From NCBI RefSeq assembly GCF_000960475.2, contig NZ_JZDQ02000026.1, forward strand, positions 29,202 through 93,201: DNA of 64,000 bases, given 5' to 3'. Of the stretch, positions 36,522-44,843 are shown one piece after another. The position numbers and the translations under genes were made by a program. This DNA is from Nocardioides luteus (GTDB lineage: Bacteria > Actinomycetota > Actinomycetes > Propionibacteriales > Nocardioidaceae). The notes below the pieces were generated by a model. That model worked only from the letters and a program-made list of their open reading frames with translations, was not told the origin of the DNA and did not search any database. Numbering within the stretch: position 1 is the first letter of the stretch; each line of letters opens with the position of its first letter.

Positions 36522-38621
36522 CTAGTTGTGAGGAATCTCTTCGATCATCGTTGCACCCAACTCCTGAGCGAGCAGCGCCTCGGCGCCCATCGCGGCCGGA
36601 CCGTCGTAGGCCTGGTCGTCGGGGTTCACCGCGGCGTCGGCCTCCGCCAGACGGGCCGCGGTGTCGTCGACCGGAGGCTCGTAGTCGGCAGCGCGCGTCG
36701 GCCGGATCGCCTCCCGGGCCAGCGCGATCGCTCCCGGGTCGGCCTGCTGGGTCGCGGGCGGCTCCGGTGGGCCCGGCTGGTCGGGGGGCGGCGGCTCAGC
36801 GGCCCAGTCGGGCGGTGGCGCCTGCTCGTTCCAGGAGGCCTCCGGCGGCTGCTGCGGGTGGGTGGGCTCGCGGGGTTCGGTCGGCTGCGGCGGAGGCGGT
36901 GCCTGTCGCTGCGGGGCAGGCTGGCCGCCACCGGCGACGATCGCCTCGATCTTGGGCTGGATGCCGATCACGTTGACCAGCGCCTGCCCGAGGACCGGCT
37001 CGTGCCCGCCGGTCGCGAACCGGTCGCGGAGACCGGGCGAGGCGAACCCGAGGGTGAGGATGCCGTCGCGGAAGTCGACCACCTGGGCGTTCTGGCCCAC
37101 CAGCGACCAGGTCGCCCGACGCAGGCCCTTGGTCTGGGCGATCACGTCGTCCCACAGTCGGCGGATGTCCACGTTGCCCATGCCCCCCGGCTGCGGCGCC
37201 TGGGGTCGCGGCTGGGCCTGCGGCTCCGGGGCAGGCGGGGCCGGTGCCTGCTGCGGAGGCAGCTCCGCGGCCGGGGCGGGGGCGGGCTCAGCGGAAGGCT
37301 CGGGAGCTGGGGCGTACGCCTGGGGCTCGGGCTGTGCTTGCGGCTGTGCCGGAGCGACCGTCTCATGGCCCGGCGCACCGACGGACGGCTTGAGCACCGG
37401 CCGGTCCTGCGCGGGAGCGGCTGCCACCGGCGGCGCGGTCACCGTCGGCGTACCGCTGATCTCGATCCGCCTTTCCAGACGGTCGAGCCGGGCGGCGAGG
37501 CCGTCGGCACCGTCGGCCGCGGGCAGCAGCACCCGGGCACAGATCAGCTCGAGCAGCAGTCGGGGCGCGGTGGCGCCGCGCATCTCGGTCAGACCCGTCG
37601 CGACGGCGTCCGCGGCGCGGGAGAGGTCGTGCGGCCCGAAGCGTCCGGCCTGGGCGACCAGTCGCTCGCCACCGTCCTCGGAGACGTCGATGAGACCGGT
37701 CGCAGGCGCGTCCGGGACCGCCTTGACGATGACCAGGTCGCGCAGCCGCCGCAGCAGGTCCTCGGTGAACCGCCGCGGGTCCTGGCCGGTCTCGATGATC
37801 TTGTCGATCACGCCGAAGACGGCCGCGCCGTCATGGGCGGCGAAGGCGTCGACGACCTCGTCCAGCAGCGCGTCCGGGGTGTAGCCGAGCAGCCCCGCGG
37901 CCAGCTCGTAGGTCACCCCTTCGGGACCCGCGCCGCCGAGCAGCTGGTCCATCACCGAGAGGCTGTCGCGCATCGACCCGGCGCCCGCGCGGGCGACCAG
38001 CGGCAGCGCGGCCGGCTCGACGTTGATCCCCTCCTTCTCGCACAGCGTCGAGATGTAGTCGGAGACCAGCTTGGGCGGGAAGAGACGGAACGGATAGTGG
38101 TGGGTGCGCGACCGGATCGTCGGGATGACCTTCTCCGGCTCCGTCGTCGCGAAGATGAACCGCAGATGCTCCGGCGGCTCCTCGACGAGCTTGAGCAGCG
38201 CGTTGAAGCCCTGCGTCGAGACCATGTGGGCCTCGTCGATGATGTAGACCTTGTAGCGGCTCTTCACCGGCGCGAAGAACGCCTTCTCCCGCAGGTCACG
38301 GGCATCGTCCACACCACCGTGGGACGCCGCGTCGATCTCGATCACGTCGATGCTGCCGGGCCCGCCGCGCGCCAGGTCGCGGCACGACTCGCACTCCCCG
38401 CACGGATCGGCGATCGGCGCCTTCTCGCAGTTGAGCGCACGCGCCAGGATCCGCGCCGAGGTCGTCTTGCCACAGCCACGTGGGCCGGAGAAGAGGTACG
38501 CATGGTTGACCCGGTTGCCCGCCAGCGCATTGCGCAGCGGGCCGGTGACGTGATCCTGGCCGATGACCTCGGCAAACGTCTCCGGCCGGTAGCGGCGGTA
38601 GAGAGCTAGCGGTGCGTCCAC
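36522..38621 (-). CDS. dnaX: DNA polymerase III subunit gamma/tau
   Basis: A 699-residue clamp-loader subunit. ALYRRYRPETFAEVIGQDH at the N-terminus, Walker A GPRGCGKT (46-53), zinc cysteines C64, C73, C76 and C79, Walker B YIIDEAHMVS and the sensor segment FIFATTEPEKV. A long Pro/Ala/Gln-rich linker (about 390-480 and 560-650) separates the tau C-terminus. GTG at 38621 fits the family start; the frame is open much further upstream but into the divergent DUF4328 gene. Followed by ybaB and recR. Confidence 0.96.
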   Translation of the reverse strand: MDAPLALYRRYRPETFAEVIGQDHVTGPLRNALAGNRVNHAYLFSGPRGCGKTTSARILARALNCEKAPIADPCGECESCRDLARGGPGSIDVIEIDAASHGGVDDARDLREKAFFAPVKSRYKVYIIDEAHMVSTQGFNALLKLVEEPPEHLRFIFATTEPEKVIPTIRSRTHHYPFRLFPPKLVSDYISTLCEKEGINVEPAALPLVARAGAGSMRDSLSVMDQLLGGAGPEGVTYELAAGLLGYTPDALLDEVVDAFAAHDGAAVFGVIDKIIETGQDPRRFTEDLLRRLRDLVIVKAVPDAPATGLIDVSEDGGERLVAQAGRFGPHDLSRAADAVATGLTEMRGATAPRLLLELICARVLLPAADGADGLAARLDRLERRIEISGTPTVTAPPVAAAPAQDRPVLKPSVGAPGHETVAPAQPQAQPEPQAYAPAPEPSAEPAPAPAAELPPQQAPAPPAPEPQAQPRPQAPQPGGMGNVDIRRLWDDVIAQTKGLRRATWSLVGQNAQVVDFRDGILTLGFASPGLRDRFATGGHEPVLGQALVNVIGIQPKIEAIVAGGGQPAPQRQAPPPPQPTEPREPTHPQQPPEASWNEQAPPPDWAAEPPPPDQPGPPEPPATQQADPGAIALAREAIRPTRAADYEPPVDDTAARLAEADAAVNPDDQAYDGPAAMGAEALLAQELGATMIEEIPHN

Positions 38622-38828
38622 CCCATGAACCCTAACGATCGCCACCGACAGTCGGTAGCCGCCGGGCGGCCGAGCGGCGGACGAACCCCACAAACCGCCC
38701 ATTTCGTACCTGTGTCTGGGCGCGTCTGGCCCGAACCCATCGTGACGCGTTCGTGACCGCATCCGAAGCAAGCGGCCGAGTCCGGAACTAGCGTTCCTCG
38801 ACCAGCCGTCATCAGAAAGGACGCTTCG

Positions 38829-39548
38829 ATGAGCAATCCGTACGGCGCTCCACCGCCGTTCCCCGACCAGCCGTTGCCCGACGTCTACCAGCAGCAGGCG
38901 CCGGGCACGCCGCAGCAGCCCGCCCCACAGCTCCCCGCCACTCCGCGGACACTGGCAACGGCGGCGATCTGGCTGGCAGTGGCACTCACCGTTGCGGAGG
39001 TGGCCACCGCTGTCGTGTCCTATCCATCGGGGCAGGCGTCCAACGATGTCGCGACCTCGTCCGTGATCGACGACTCGACGATGCTCTGGCTGATCGGGGG
39101 GATGATCCTCTCGCTCGGGACGACCATCGTGATGATCCCGGTCTACGTCATCGGGTGCCTGTGGCTGCAGCGCAGCTACGAGCTCGCGCTCGCCCTCCGC
39201 CCGACGTACCGGATGGGGCGCAGCGTGGTCTGGGTATGGCTTGGCTGGTGGGTCCCGATCGTCAGCCTCTGGTTCCCGCTCCAGGTCGTCGACGACGTAC
39301 GCACGGCGACCGCCCGGGACGAGCCCCGCCCCAGCCTCGCGATGTGGTGGCTCGCTTGGCTGGTCGCGCTGGTGGCCGGCCAGATCTCGGCCCGTGTGTT
39401 CGCGAGCGAGGAAGTCCTGTCGCACGATGCGCTCGTCATCGTCGCGATGCTGGACGCGCTCGTCGCCGTCGCCATGGTGTTCGGCTGCATCAAGTGGATC
39501 TCGATCATCCGCGGGATCACCCGCGACCAGGACGCCGCTCGCGGGTGA
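38829..39548 (+). CDS. DUF4328 domain membrane protein
   Basis: A 239-residue protein with a Pro/Gln-rich N-terminus (residues 1-40) then about five membrane helices. DUF4328 traits: LQRSYELALALRP, GRSVVWVWLGWWVPIVSLWFPLQVVDDVRTAT and MWWLAWLVALV. Function unknown. AAAGGA precedes ATG. Divergent from dnaX; the 207-bp gap contains a small GGAAC/GTTCC dyad but no clear promoter call. Confidence 0.85.
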   Translation: MSNPYGAPPPFPDQPLPDVYQQQAPGTPQQPAPQLPATPRTLATAAIWLAVALTVAEVATAVVSYPSGQASNDVATSSVIDDSTMLWLIGGMILSLGTTIVMIPVYVIGCLWLQRSYELALALRPTYRMGRSVVWVWLGWWVPIVSLWFPLQVVDDVRTATARDEPRPSLAMWWLAWLVALVAGQISARVFASEEVLSHDALVIVAMLDALVAVAMVFGCIKWISIIRGITRDQDAARG

Positions 39549-39564
39549 CGACGGGAAAAGAAAA

Positions 39565-39652
39565 GGCCCCCCACGTACCCAACAGAGCTCGCTTATCCTT
39601 GCTGCCTTCCGGCCCTGGGGAGGTTCGACAAGATGTCGCCACATGGGGGGTT
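39565..39652 (-). ncRNA. ffs: signal recognition particle RNA (4.5S type)
   Basis: About 88 nt on the minus strand. It has the universal SRP loop: CCAGGGCCGGAAGGCAGCA followed by AGG, which binds Ffh. The ends pair: CCCCCCATGTG (near 39650) with TACGTGGGGGG (near 39567). The 3' end runs into TTTTCTTTT. Located between DUF4328 and tRNA-Ser, close to dnaX as in other actinobacteria. Ends are approximate. Confidence 0.93.
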
Positions 39653-39752
39653 GCCGAAGAGTCTAGACGAGTCCTCGCGCCGATCCCAAAGGCGGCCCGC
39701 TGACCCTCCGCCGATTTCCCCGATGCTCACGGAGCCGCGTAGGATCCCTCAC

Positions 39753-39840
39753 GGATCTGTCGCCTAGTGGCCTATGGCGCACGGCTGGAATCCGTGTTGG
39801 GTTAACGCCCTCGGGGGTTCGAATCCCCCCAGATCCGCCA
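39753..39840 (+). tRNA. tRNA-Ser (anticodon GGA)
   Basis: Acceptor stem GGATCTG/CAGATCC, long variable arm typical of class II tRNA, anticodon stem CACGG/CCGTG with loop CTGGAAT (anticodon GGA), T-arm GGGGGTTCGAATCCCCC. CCA is encoded (39838-39840). Confidence 0.95.
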
Positions 39841-39863
39841 GCAGGAAACGATGGTTGACCTGC

Positions 39864-39907
39864 AAGAACGCCGATCCGGACAGCGCAAGCTCCGGATCGG
39901 CGTTCTT
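39864..39907. terminator. hairpin after tRNA-Ser
   Basis: Perfect 17-bp inverted repeat AAGAACGCCGATCCGGA (39864-39880) with complement at 39891-39907, 10-nt loop. It lies between tRNA-Ser and the convergent mycP gene and can serve both. Confidence 0.82.
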
Positions 39908-39942
39908 CATTCTGTGGTCGATCGGTCCAACATCCTGACGAG

Positions 39943-41088
39943 CTACATCGAGCCCTTGCGCCGCGAGAACAGCGGCCGCAGGACCAGCCCGAGCCCCAGT
40001 GCGCCGCCGCCGCCGATCCCCCACCAGATCGCGTTCTCGCGGACAGCGGCAAGCGGGTCGACCTTCTCGCGGGCCATCGGGGCCTGCTCGACCTCCGGCG
40101 GCTCGGCGGCCTCCTCGACGGCGGGGCGGGTGAGCGCGTCGTAGGCGTTGACCACGCCGGCACCCCAGTAGCGGCCGCCCTGGCCCTCGACGCCCGAGGT
40201 GGTGCTGTAGAGACGGTCGATGACCTGGCTGGCACTCCAGCCCGGGTTGGTCGACCAGATCAGCGCGAGCACAGCCGAGACCTCAGCAGAGGCGAACGAC
40301 GTCGAGATCGAGTCGACCCAGCACGGCTGACCGAAGAGCGTCTTCGACGGGGCTCCATACGTGGGAGCGGCTACGTCGGCGTTGGAATTGGGCAGCACTG
40401 TGAAATCGGGATCCGATGCCCAGGTGCCGGAGGCGCTGACGGTCACCACCGAGTCGTTGGCGTTGGGAAAGGCCTTGGTCGCGATGTCCCGGGAGTCCGT
40501 GTCGGTGATGATGCCGGACCAGTCCGCGGCCATCACCACGACGGCCCCCTTCTTGATGAGCGTGTCGACCGCCGTGTCCAGACCCGGCGCCGACTGAGTC
40601 GCGGGCAGACCGATGTCGACGATCAGCCCCTTCGCGTTGCCCTTGGCCAGCGAGTTGAGCTCGGCCACCATCCGCTTGGCGTCGACCGTCGACTTCTCCT
40701 GACCGACCTTGAGGACCGGGTGGTCGCTGAGCGCCGCCTTGGGCGCGATCTGGGAGATCAGGCCGGCCGCCACGGTGCCGTGATAGTCCTGCGCGCTGCG
40801 GCTGTAGCCGGAGTCGACCACGGCGATGCGGATCCCCTGGCCCTGCTTGCTCACCTTCTGAGCCTCGGCGATCCGCATGATCGCGAACGGAGCCACCCTC
40901 TCCGGCACCAGCGCGGTCTGCGTGTCCGCCTTCTGAGGGGCGCCGCCGCCGGTGTTCTTCTCGTACGCCTTGCACAGCGGGCGCTCCTCCGCTGCGTACG
41001 CAGGTCCCGGACTGCCCAGCAGAGTCAGCCCACCCACGACGGCAGCGAGCGCGACGCCCCTACGCAGCAGCGTCACTCGGACACGCAC
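39943..41088 (-). CDS. mycP: mycosin-type subtilisin protease of the T7SS
   Basis: A 381-residue S8 protease. Signal peptide (cleavage near AYA-AEE, residue 32), triad D92 (VVDSGY), H103 (DYHGTVAAG) and S264 (STSFASA), and a C-terminal membrane anchor (about 354-376) then basic tail, the mycosin layout. Odd features: only 11 residues separate D92 and H103 (about 30 in usual mycosins), and the oxyanion position reads AAD (D189) instead of AGN. GTG start preceded by AGGAGA, overlapping eccB by 16 bp. In ESX systems MycP stabilises the membrane complex and processes substrates; protease activity here is uncertain. Confidence 0.9.
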   Translation of the reverse strand: MRVRVTLLRRGVALAAVVGGLTLLGSPGPAYAAEERPLCKAYEKNTGGGAPQKADTQTALVPERVAPFAIMRIAEAQKVSKQGQGIRIAVVDSGYSRSAQDYHGTVAAGLISQIAPKAALSDHPVLKVGQEKSTVDAKRMVAELNSLAKGNAKGLIVDIGLPATQSAPGLDTAVDTLIKKGAVVVMAADWSGIITDTDSRDIATKAFPNANDSVVTVSASGTWASDPDFTVLPNSNADVAAPTYGAPSKTLFGQPCWVDSISTSFASAEVSAVLALIWSTNPGWSASQVIDRLYSTTSGVEGQGGRYWGAGVVNAYDALTRPAVEEAAEPPEVEQAPMAREKVDPLAAVRENAIWWGIGGGGALGLGLVLRPLFSRRKGSM

Positions 41089-42482
41089 TTGCTCTCCTGA
41101 ACCTCATCTGTGTTGGGCGGGCACAGTGCCAGCTCGGTCGACAGGGCAGCACCGCCGGGGAGCAGTTGCAGCCAGGTGCCAGGCACGATCGGACCGGAGT
41201 CGGTCGTCAGGCCGAGCCGCTCGACCGTGACCGGACCGTCCAGCGTGTTGACGGTGCCTCGAGCGTCGATCAGGTAGGGCACGGCGCTCTGCTTCTGGAC
41301 GTCCTCGTCATTGGCGGCGTACACAAACGCTCCTCGGCCGGCGTCGACCATGGCTGCGGTGAGGTTGTCGGCCGCCGGCGGCTCGGACGACGGCCACGCT
41401 CGGTCTCCCGGCTCGACACCGAGACGTACCGTCGTCTTGTCCTCGGTCTCGAGCTTGGCGCACACACCGCCGGTGCCGGGCTCGAGCGTCGACCTCGGCC
41501 AGAAGGTGGACTCCTCCAGACGATCGCCATCGATGTTCGGCTGCGAATCCAAGGACTGCAGGTTGGCCTTGTCGCCGAAGGCGATGTCGTACACCTCGCT
41601 GGCGAAATCCTCGAGCCGCACCCAACCGGTCTCCGTCATGAGATAGTCCTTGGCCAGGTAGTGGCCCTTCGTGCCGATCGGGTACTCCTCACCCTCGACC
41701 GTTTGCCCCACCTTGGTGAAAGCGCTGCCGAAGGACGCCCCCGTCAGCGCCCCGCCCGTGGGGAAGAGGTTGACCCAGGATTGAGGCACCGTGGGAGTCG
41801 AGACCGGGTCGTCGAAGACGCGGTCGGCGTACGTTTCCGCGTCGCCTTCGATCTTGTAGCTGTACGCCTGCGTGTAGCCGTCCAGGTTCTCGCTCTCTGC
41901 GATCAGGTAGGTGCCCTCTTCGGTCTGCACCATGAAACCGGTGTCCGTGGCAGCCTTCACGTCCGGCTTCGCGGAGATGTTCAGGTACGTGCCCGCGCCG
42001 TTGGCCGTGCACGCGGTCCAGCCGGTGTTGATGAAGTCGGACTTCAGCGGCAGCTCTTCGGGGACCTTGGGACCGGAGAGGCCGATCGTTCCCTTCGGGA
42101 ACTCCTTGTCGATCTCCTCCTGGTCGATGACCTTGGACTTCTTCTCCAGGTCGAGCCCGAGAATGAGCTGGGCACTGGTCAGGTTGACGACCGGGTACAG
42201 CTCCTTCTCGTTCTCGGGGCCGGTGACGACGTACCGCGCCCCGCCCTTGGTCACGATCAGGCCGGGCTGATCTGCCCAGCCCGTCGCGGGCCGGGGAGCG
42301 AGGAAGTGCGCGACGGCACCACCCGCGATGAGCAGCACCGCGAGCACGAGGCCACCGAAGACCGAGCGACCCGGTCTGGCCGGCTCGACCTCGCGCCCAC
42401 CGGGGGCACCGGAGAGGAACGCGGAGACGAGACGGCGGCGGCTGAAGGCGTGCGCCTCGACGAGGTCCTTCTTGCTGGCCAT
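41073..42482 (-). CDS. eccB: type VII secretion protein EccB
   Basis: A 469-residue EccB. The N-terminal cytosolic part has KKDLVEAHAFSRRRLVSAFLSGAPGG, the family start signature. One membrane helix (about 42-62) follows, then a large periplasmic domain with LYPVVNLTSAQLILG, GLSGPKVPEELPL and a C-terminal PWLIDARG-like section (PYLIDARGTVNTL). EccB forms the periplasmic ring of the ESX core. Stop of eccD overlaps its ATG by one base; it overlaps mycP downstream. ATG at 42482. Confidence 0.94.
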   Translation of the reverse strand: MASKKDLVEAHAFSRRRLVSAFLSGAPGGREVEPARPGRSVFGGLVLAVLLIAGGAVAHFLAPRPATGWADQPGLIVTKGGARYVVTGPENEKELYPVVNLTSAQLILGLDLEKKSKVIDQEEIDKEFPKGTIGLSGPKVPEELPLKSDFINTGWTACTANGAGTYLNISAKPDVKAATDTGFMVQTEEGTYLIAESENLDGYTQAYSYKIEGDAETYADRVFDDPVSTPTVPQSWVNLFPTGGALTGASFGSAFTKVGQTVEGEEYPIGTKGHYLAKDYLMTETGWVRLEDFASEVYDIAFGDKANLQSLDSQPNIDGDRLEESTFWPRSTLEPGTGGVCAKLETEDKTTVRLGVEPGDRAWPSSEPPAADNLTAAMVDAGRGAFVYAANDEDVQKQSAVPYLIDARGTVNTLDGPVTVERLGLTTDSGPIVPGTWLQLLPGGAALSTELALCPPNTDEVQESKCVSE

Positions 42483-43852
42483 CAGAAACCAGCCACCGCG
42501 GCGCCGAAGAGGCCCGAGGCGAGCACCATCAGCGGCAGCATCGCGAGCAGGCTGATCGTCTCGGCGACGTCGGCGAGCCGACCACGTCGGATCGAACCGA
42601 CGTCGGGAACGAGCGTCAGCACCAGGAGTACGCCACCCGCGGCCGCCAGCACGACGGCGGTCGTCGGCCGCCACGACTCGTGGTAGACCAGCAGCGCCGA
42701 ACCGATCGCGAGCAGGCCGGCGATCCCGGAGGCGAGACCGACGAGCACCTCCGAACCCGTCCGGTACTGCCGCGTACGCAGCATCAGCACGACACACGCG
42801 GCCAGAGCCAGCAGCGTGCCGAAGAGCCCGAGGCGGACCACGAACGGCGCGGTCAGCACGACCAGGACGCCGACGGAGAGCGAGATCGCGACCAGGATCT
42901 CGTGGGCGACCTTGGCATCGACCCGGACCTGGTCCTGGCGGATCTCGTCCGGGTCGAGGTTGATGTCCTCGTCGGAGTAGAGCTGGGGTACGTCGGTCTT
43001 GGTCGTGCTCAGGGCAAGCCACGGGAAGAAGCTGCCGGCCAGCACCACGACGACCAGCACGATCCCGAGCACCACACCGGCCTTCCAACCGGTCGCGCTC
43101 AGCAGCAGACCGGCCACCAGGAACACACCGCCGACGAGCGCACCCGGCATCGCCAGCATCCGGGCCTCGCCCAGGCCGAGGAAGCCGACCGCGGAGACGA
43201 GCATCGCGCCCGCACCGGCGAACGCCAGCGGCATCCCGACGCCGCCGTCGAGACCGAGCGCGCCGGCACCGATCAGGAAGCCGGCGACGGCGCCATAGAC
43301 CTCGCCGATCCAGACCGCGGCGATCGCGGCGTCGTTCTCGGCCTCGAGGCGGGAGAGCACGATCGCGCCGCCGGCGAGGACGATGCCGATCACCGCAGCG
43401 GCGACGCCCGCGAGCATCGACGGCGCCTGGGTCCACAGGGCACCGGCGCCGAGGAGCAGCAGGAGCGCGGCAGCCAGCAGTGACGTACGTCGTCCTGCTT
43501 CCGGCTTCCAGGGAGCCATCTCGCTCTCGACGACATCGGTCATCGCCTCGACCACGTCGTCGTAGACCCGCGGCGGCTTGTCGTCGATCCCGGCGCTCAC
43601 GGTGAGCACGCCGCCGTCCTCGACACCCTGCGGGATCAGACCGAGGTCACCGGCGAGCTTGCGGCCGTCGGCGAGCACGATGCGGTAGCCGGCGTACGCC
43701 GTCTGCGGGTCGAGCAACCCGACGCTTCGGGCGAGCTCGGGCACGAGCTCCGCCACGGGCACCGAGCCCGGCAGCACCAGATCCATCCGACGAGTGCCGG
43801 AGGCGACCGTGACCCGGACCAGCCCCGTGGGCGCCACCTGCGCCTGCGTCAT
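42482..43852 (-). CDS. eccD: type VII secretion integral membrane protein EccD
   Basis: A 456-residue EccD. Residues 1-90 form a YukD-like ubiquitin-fold domain (LVRVTVASGTRRMDLVLPGSVPVAELVPELA). About 11 membrane segments follow from residue 120. The loop LALSTTKTDVPQLYSDEDI after helix 6 is typical. ATG at 43852 with GAGGAG nine bases upstream is chosen over the longer frame to 43924. First gene of eccD-eccB-mycP. A second EccD-like protein is encoded at 44844-46217. Confidence 0.93.
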   Translation of the reverse strand: MTQAQVAPTGLVRVTVASGTRRMDLVLPGSVPVAELVPELARSVGLLDPQTAYAGYRIVLADGRKLAGDLGLIPQGVEDGGVLTVSAGIDDKPPRVYDDVVEAMTDVVESEMAPWKPEAGRRTSLLAAALLLLLGAGALWTQAPSMLAGVAAAVIGIVLAGGAIVLSRLEAENDAAIAAVWIGEVYGAVAGFLIGAGALGLDGGVGMPLAFAGAGAMLVSAVGFLGLGEARMLAMPGALVGGVFLVAGLLLSATGWKAGVVLGIVLVVVVLAGSFFPWLALSTTKTDVPQLYSDEDINLDPDEIRQDQVRVDAKVAHEILVAISLSVGVLVVLTAPFVVRLGLFGTLLALAACVVLMLRTRQYRTGSEVLVGLASGIAGLLAIGSALLVYHESWRPTTAVVLAAAGGVLLVLTLVPDVGSIRRGRLADVAETISLLAMLPLMVLASGLFGAAVAGF

Positions 43853-43980
43853 TTCACGAACTCCTCGCGTCGTGCCTGTGCCCGAGACGAAACCGACCGA
43901 ATGTCCCGAGATGTGGACCTGCATCGCGCCCGCCGAATCAGATGACGAGCGTCAGCGCTGACTTTGCCATAAATCCAACG

Positions 43981-44015
43981 ACGAGGGGACCGGCGCCCTG
44001 CACCGGTCCCCTCGT
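43981..44015. terminator. hairpin after the WXG100 gene pair
   Basis: Perfect 13-bp inverted repeat ACGAGGGGACCGG (43981-43993) and complement (44003-44015), 9-nt loop, just after the second WXG100 stop and before eccD. It may limit readthrough so that WXG100 transcripts exceed those of eccD. Confidence 0.75.
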
Positions 44016-44036
44016 GTTGTCTGTGTGCTGAAGAAC

Positions 44037-44330
44037 TCAGCCGCCGAGGCCGGCGGCACCGCGCTGGTCGGCGCGGTGCATGTCGGCGTTGGCCTCGTTG
44101 ACGAACTTGCTGCCCCGGTCCAGAGCCATGCCGAGCTCTCGGATGCTCTGGTTCCACTTGGCCTGCGCCCGGTTGTAGGCGTCGGCCGCCTGGCCGGTGA
44201 AGTTCTCCTGGAGACCCAGGATGTGCTGCTCGAGCGCGTCGAGCTCGCGGTCCATGTCCGCCACGCCCTTGAGCAGGACGTCGGTGATGGAGCCCATCTT
44301 TCCGTGGTTTACGACAATCTCTTCACCCAT
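44037..44330 (-). CDS. WXG100 family protein (FTG variant)
   Basis: A 97-residue ESAT-6/CFP-10-like helical hairpin. The turn reads NFTGQAADAYNRAQAKW, i.e. F-T-G in place of W-x-G. The second helix is followed by FVNEANAD; no strict YxxxD/E export motif. Probable substrate partner of the preceding WXG100 protein, 28 bp upstream. AAAGGA precedes ATG. Confidence 0.9.
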   Translation of the reverse strand: MGEEIVVNHGKMGSITDVLLKGVADMDRELDALEQHILGLQENFTGQAADAYNRAQAKWNQSIRELGMALDRGSKFVNEANADMHRADQRGAAGLGG

Positions 44331-44358
44331 GATCAGTTCCTTTCAGTCCGTTGCGATC

Positions 44359-44688
44359 TCAGAAGGAGAACTTCGTGCTCTCGATCTGGCTGACGACGCT
44401 GCTGCTCTGCCCAGCGACGTCCTCGTCGGCCGAGGAGCCGAGCCTGCGGGCGTTCTCAAGGCCCGCGGTGAGCTCGTCGAGCGCGTTGGTGATCTCGCGG
44501 GACTTCTCGTTGTAGGTGTTCATGAGCTGCTGGAACGCGGTGCCGCCGGCACCCTTCCAGCCGCTGGCACCCTCGGCCTGAGCCTCGGAGACCGTGCGGG
44601 CGTTGACGCTCTGCAGCTTGCCCTTGGTCTCGTTGATGAAGTTGACGGCGGTGTTGATCGCCTGTCCTTGCTTGATCTCACTGCTCAT
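44359..44688 (-). CDS. WXG100 family protein (WKG)
   Basis: A 109-residue helical hairpin protein with a canonical WxG turn (GWKGAGGTAFQQLMNTYNEK) and a C-terminal helix plus flexible tail. First gene of the pair; AAGGA precedes ATG. Together with the downstream 97-residue protein it is the expected EsxA/EsxB-type heterodimer secreted by the adjacent ESX machinery. Confidence 0.92.
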   Translation of the reverse strand: MSSEIKQGQAINTAVNFINETKGKLQSVNARTVSEAQAEGASGWKGAGGTAFQQLMNTYNEKSREITNALDELTAGLENARRLGSSADEDVAGQSSSVVSQIESTKFSF

Positions 44689-44843
44689 GGTGCTGTCCTT
44701 CCACCGGCGGAACCGGTCTTCCTAGGTTTGATACCTGTCGGAGCCCGGCTCCCGATGGGCTCCCCCGAGGTCCGGACAATGTGTTCTTACCCCGTCTCCG
44801 GAGTTCTAAACACGAATCTCTGAACTTTTTTCAACCGTGCTGT

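Noticed and set aside
38784..38810. ECF-sigma-type promoter (GGAAC then CGTC) upstream of the DUF4328 gene
   Set aside because: The -10 element is imperfect and the spacing of 18 is at the limit; GGAAC may simply be part of a short dyad.
36522..39644. Very long minus-strand open frame extending dnaX by about 340 codons
   Set aside because: The upstream part lies antisense to DUF4328 and the SRP RNA; family alignment starts at the GTG at 38621.
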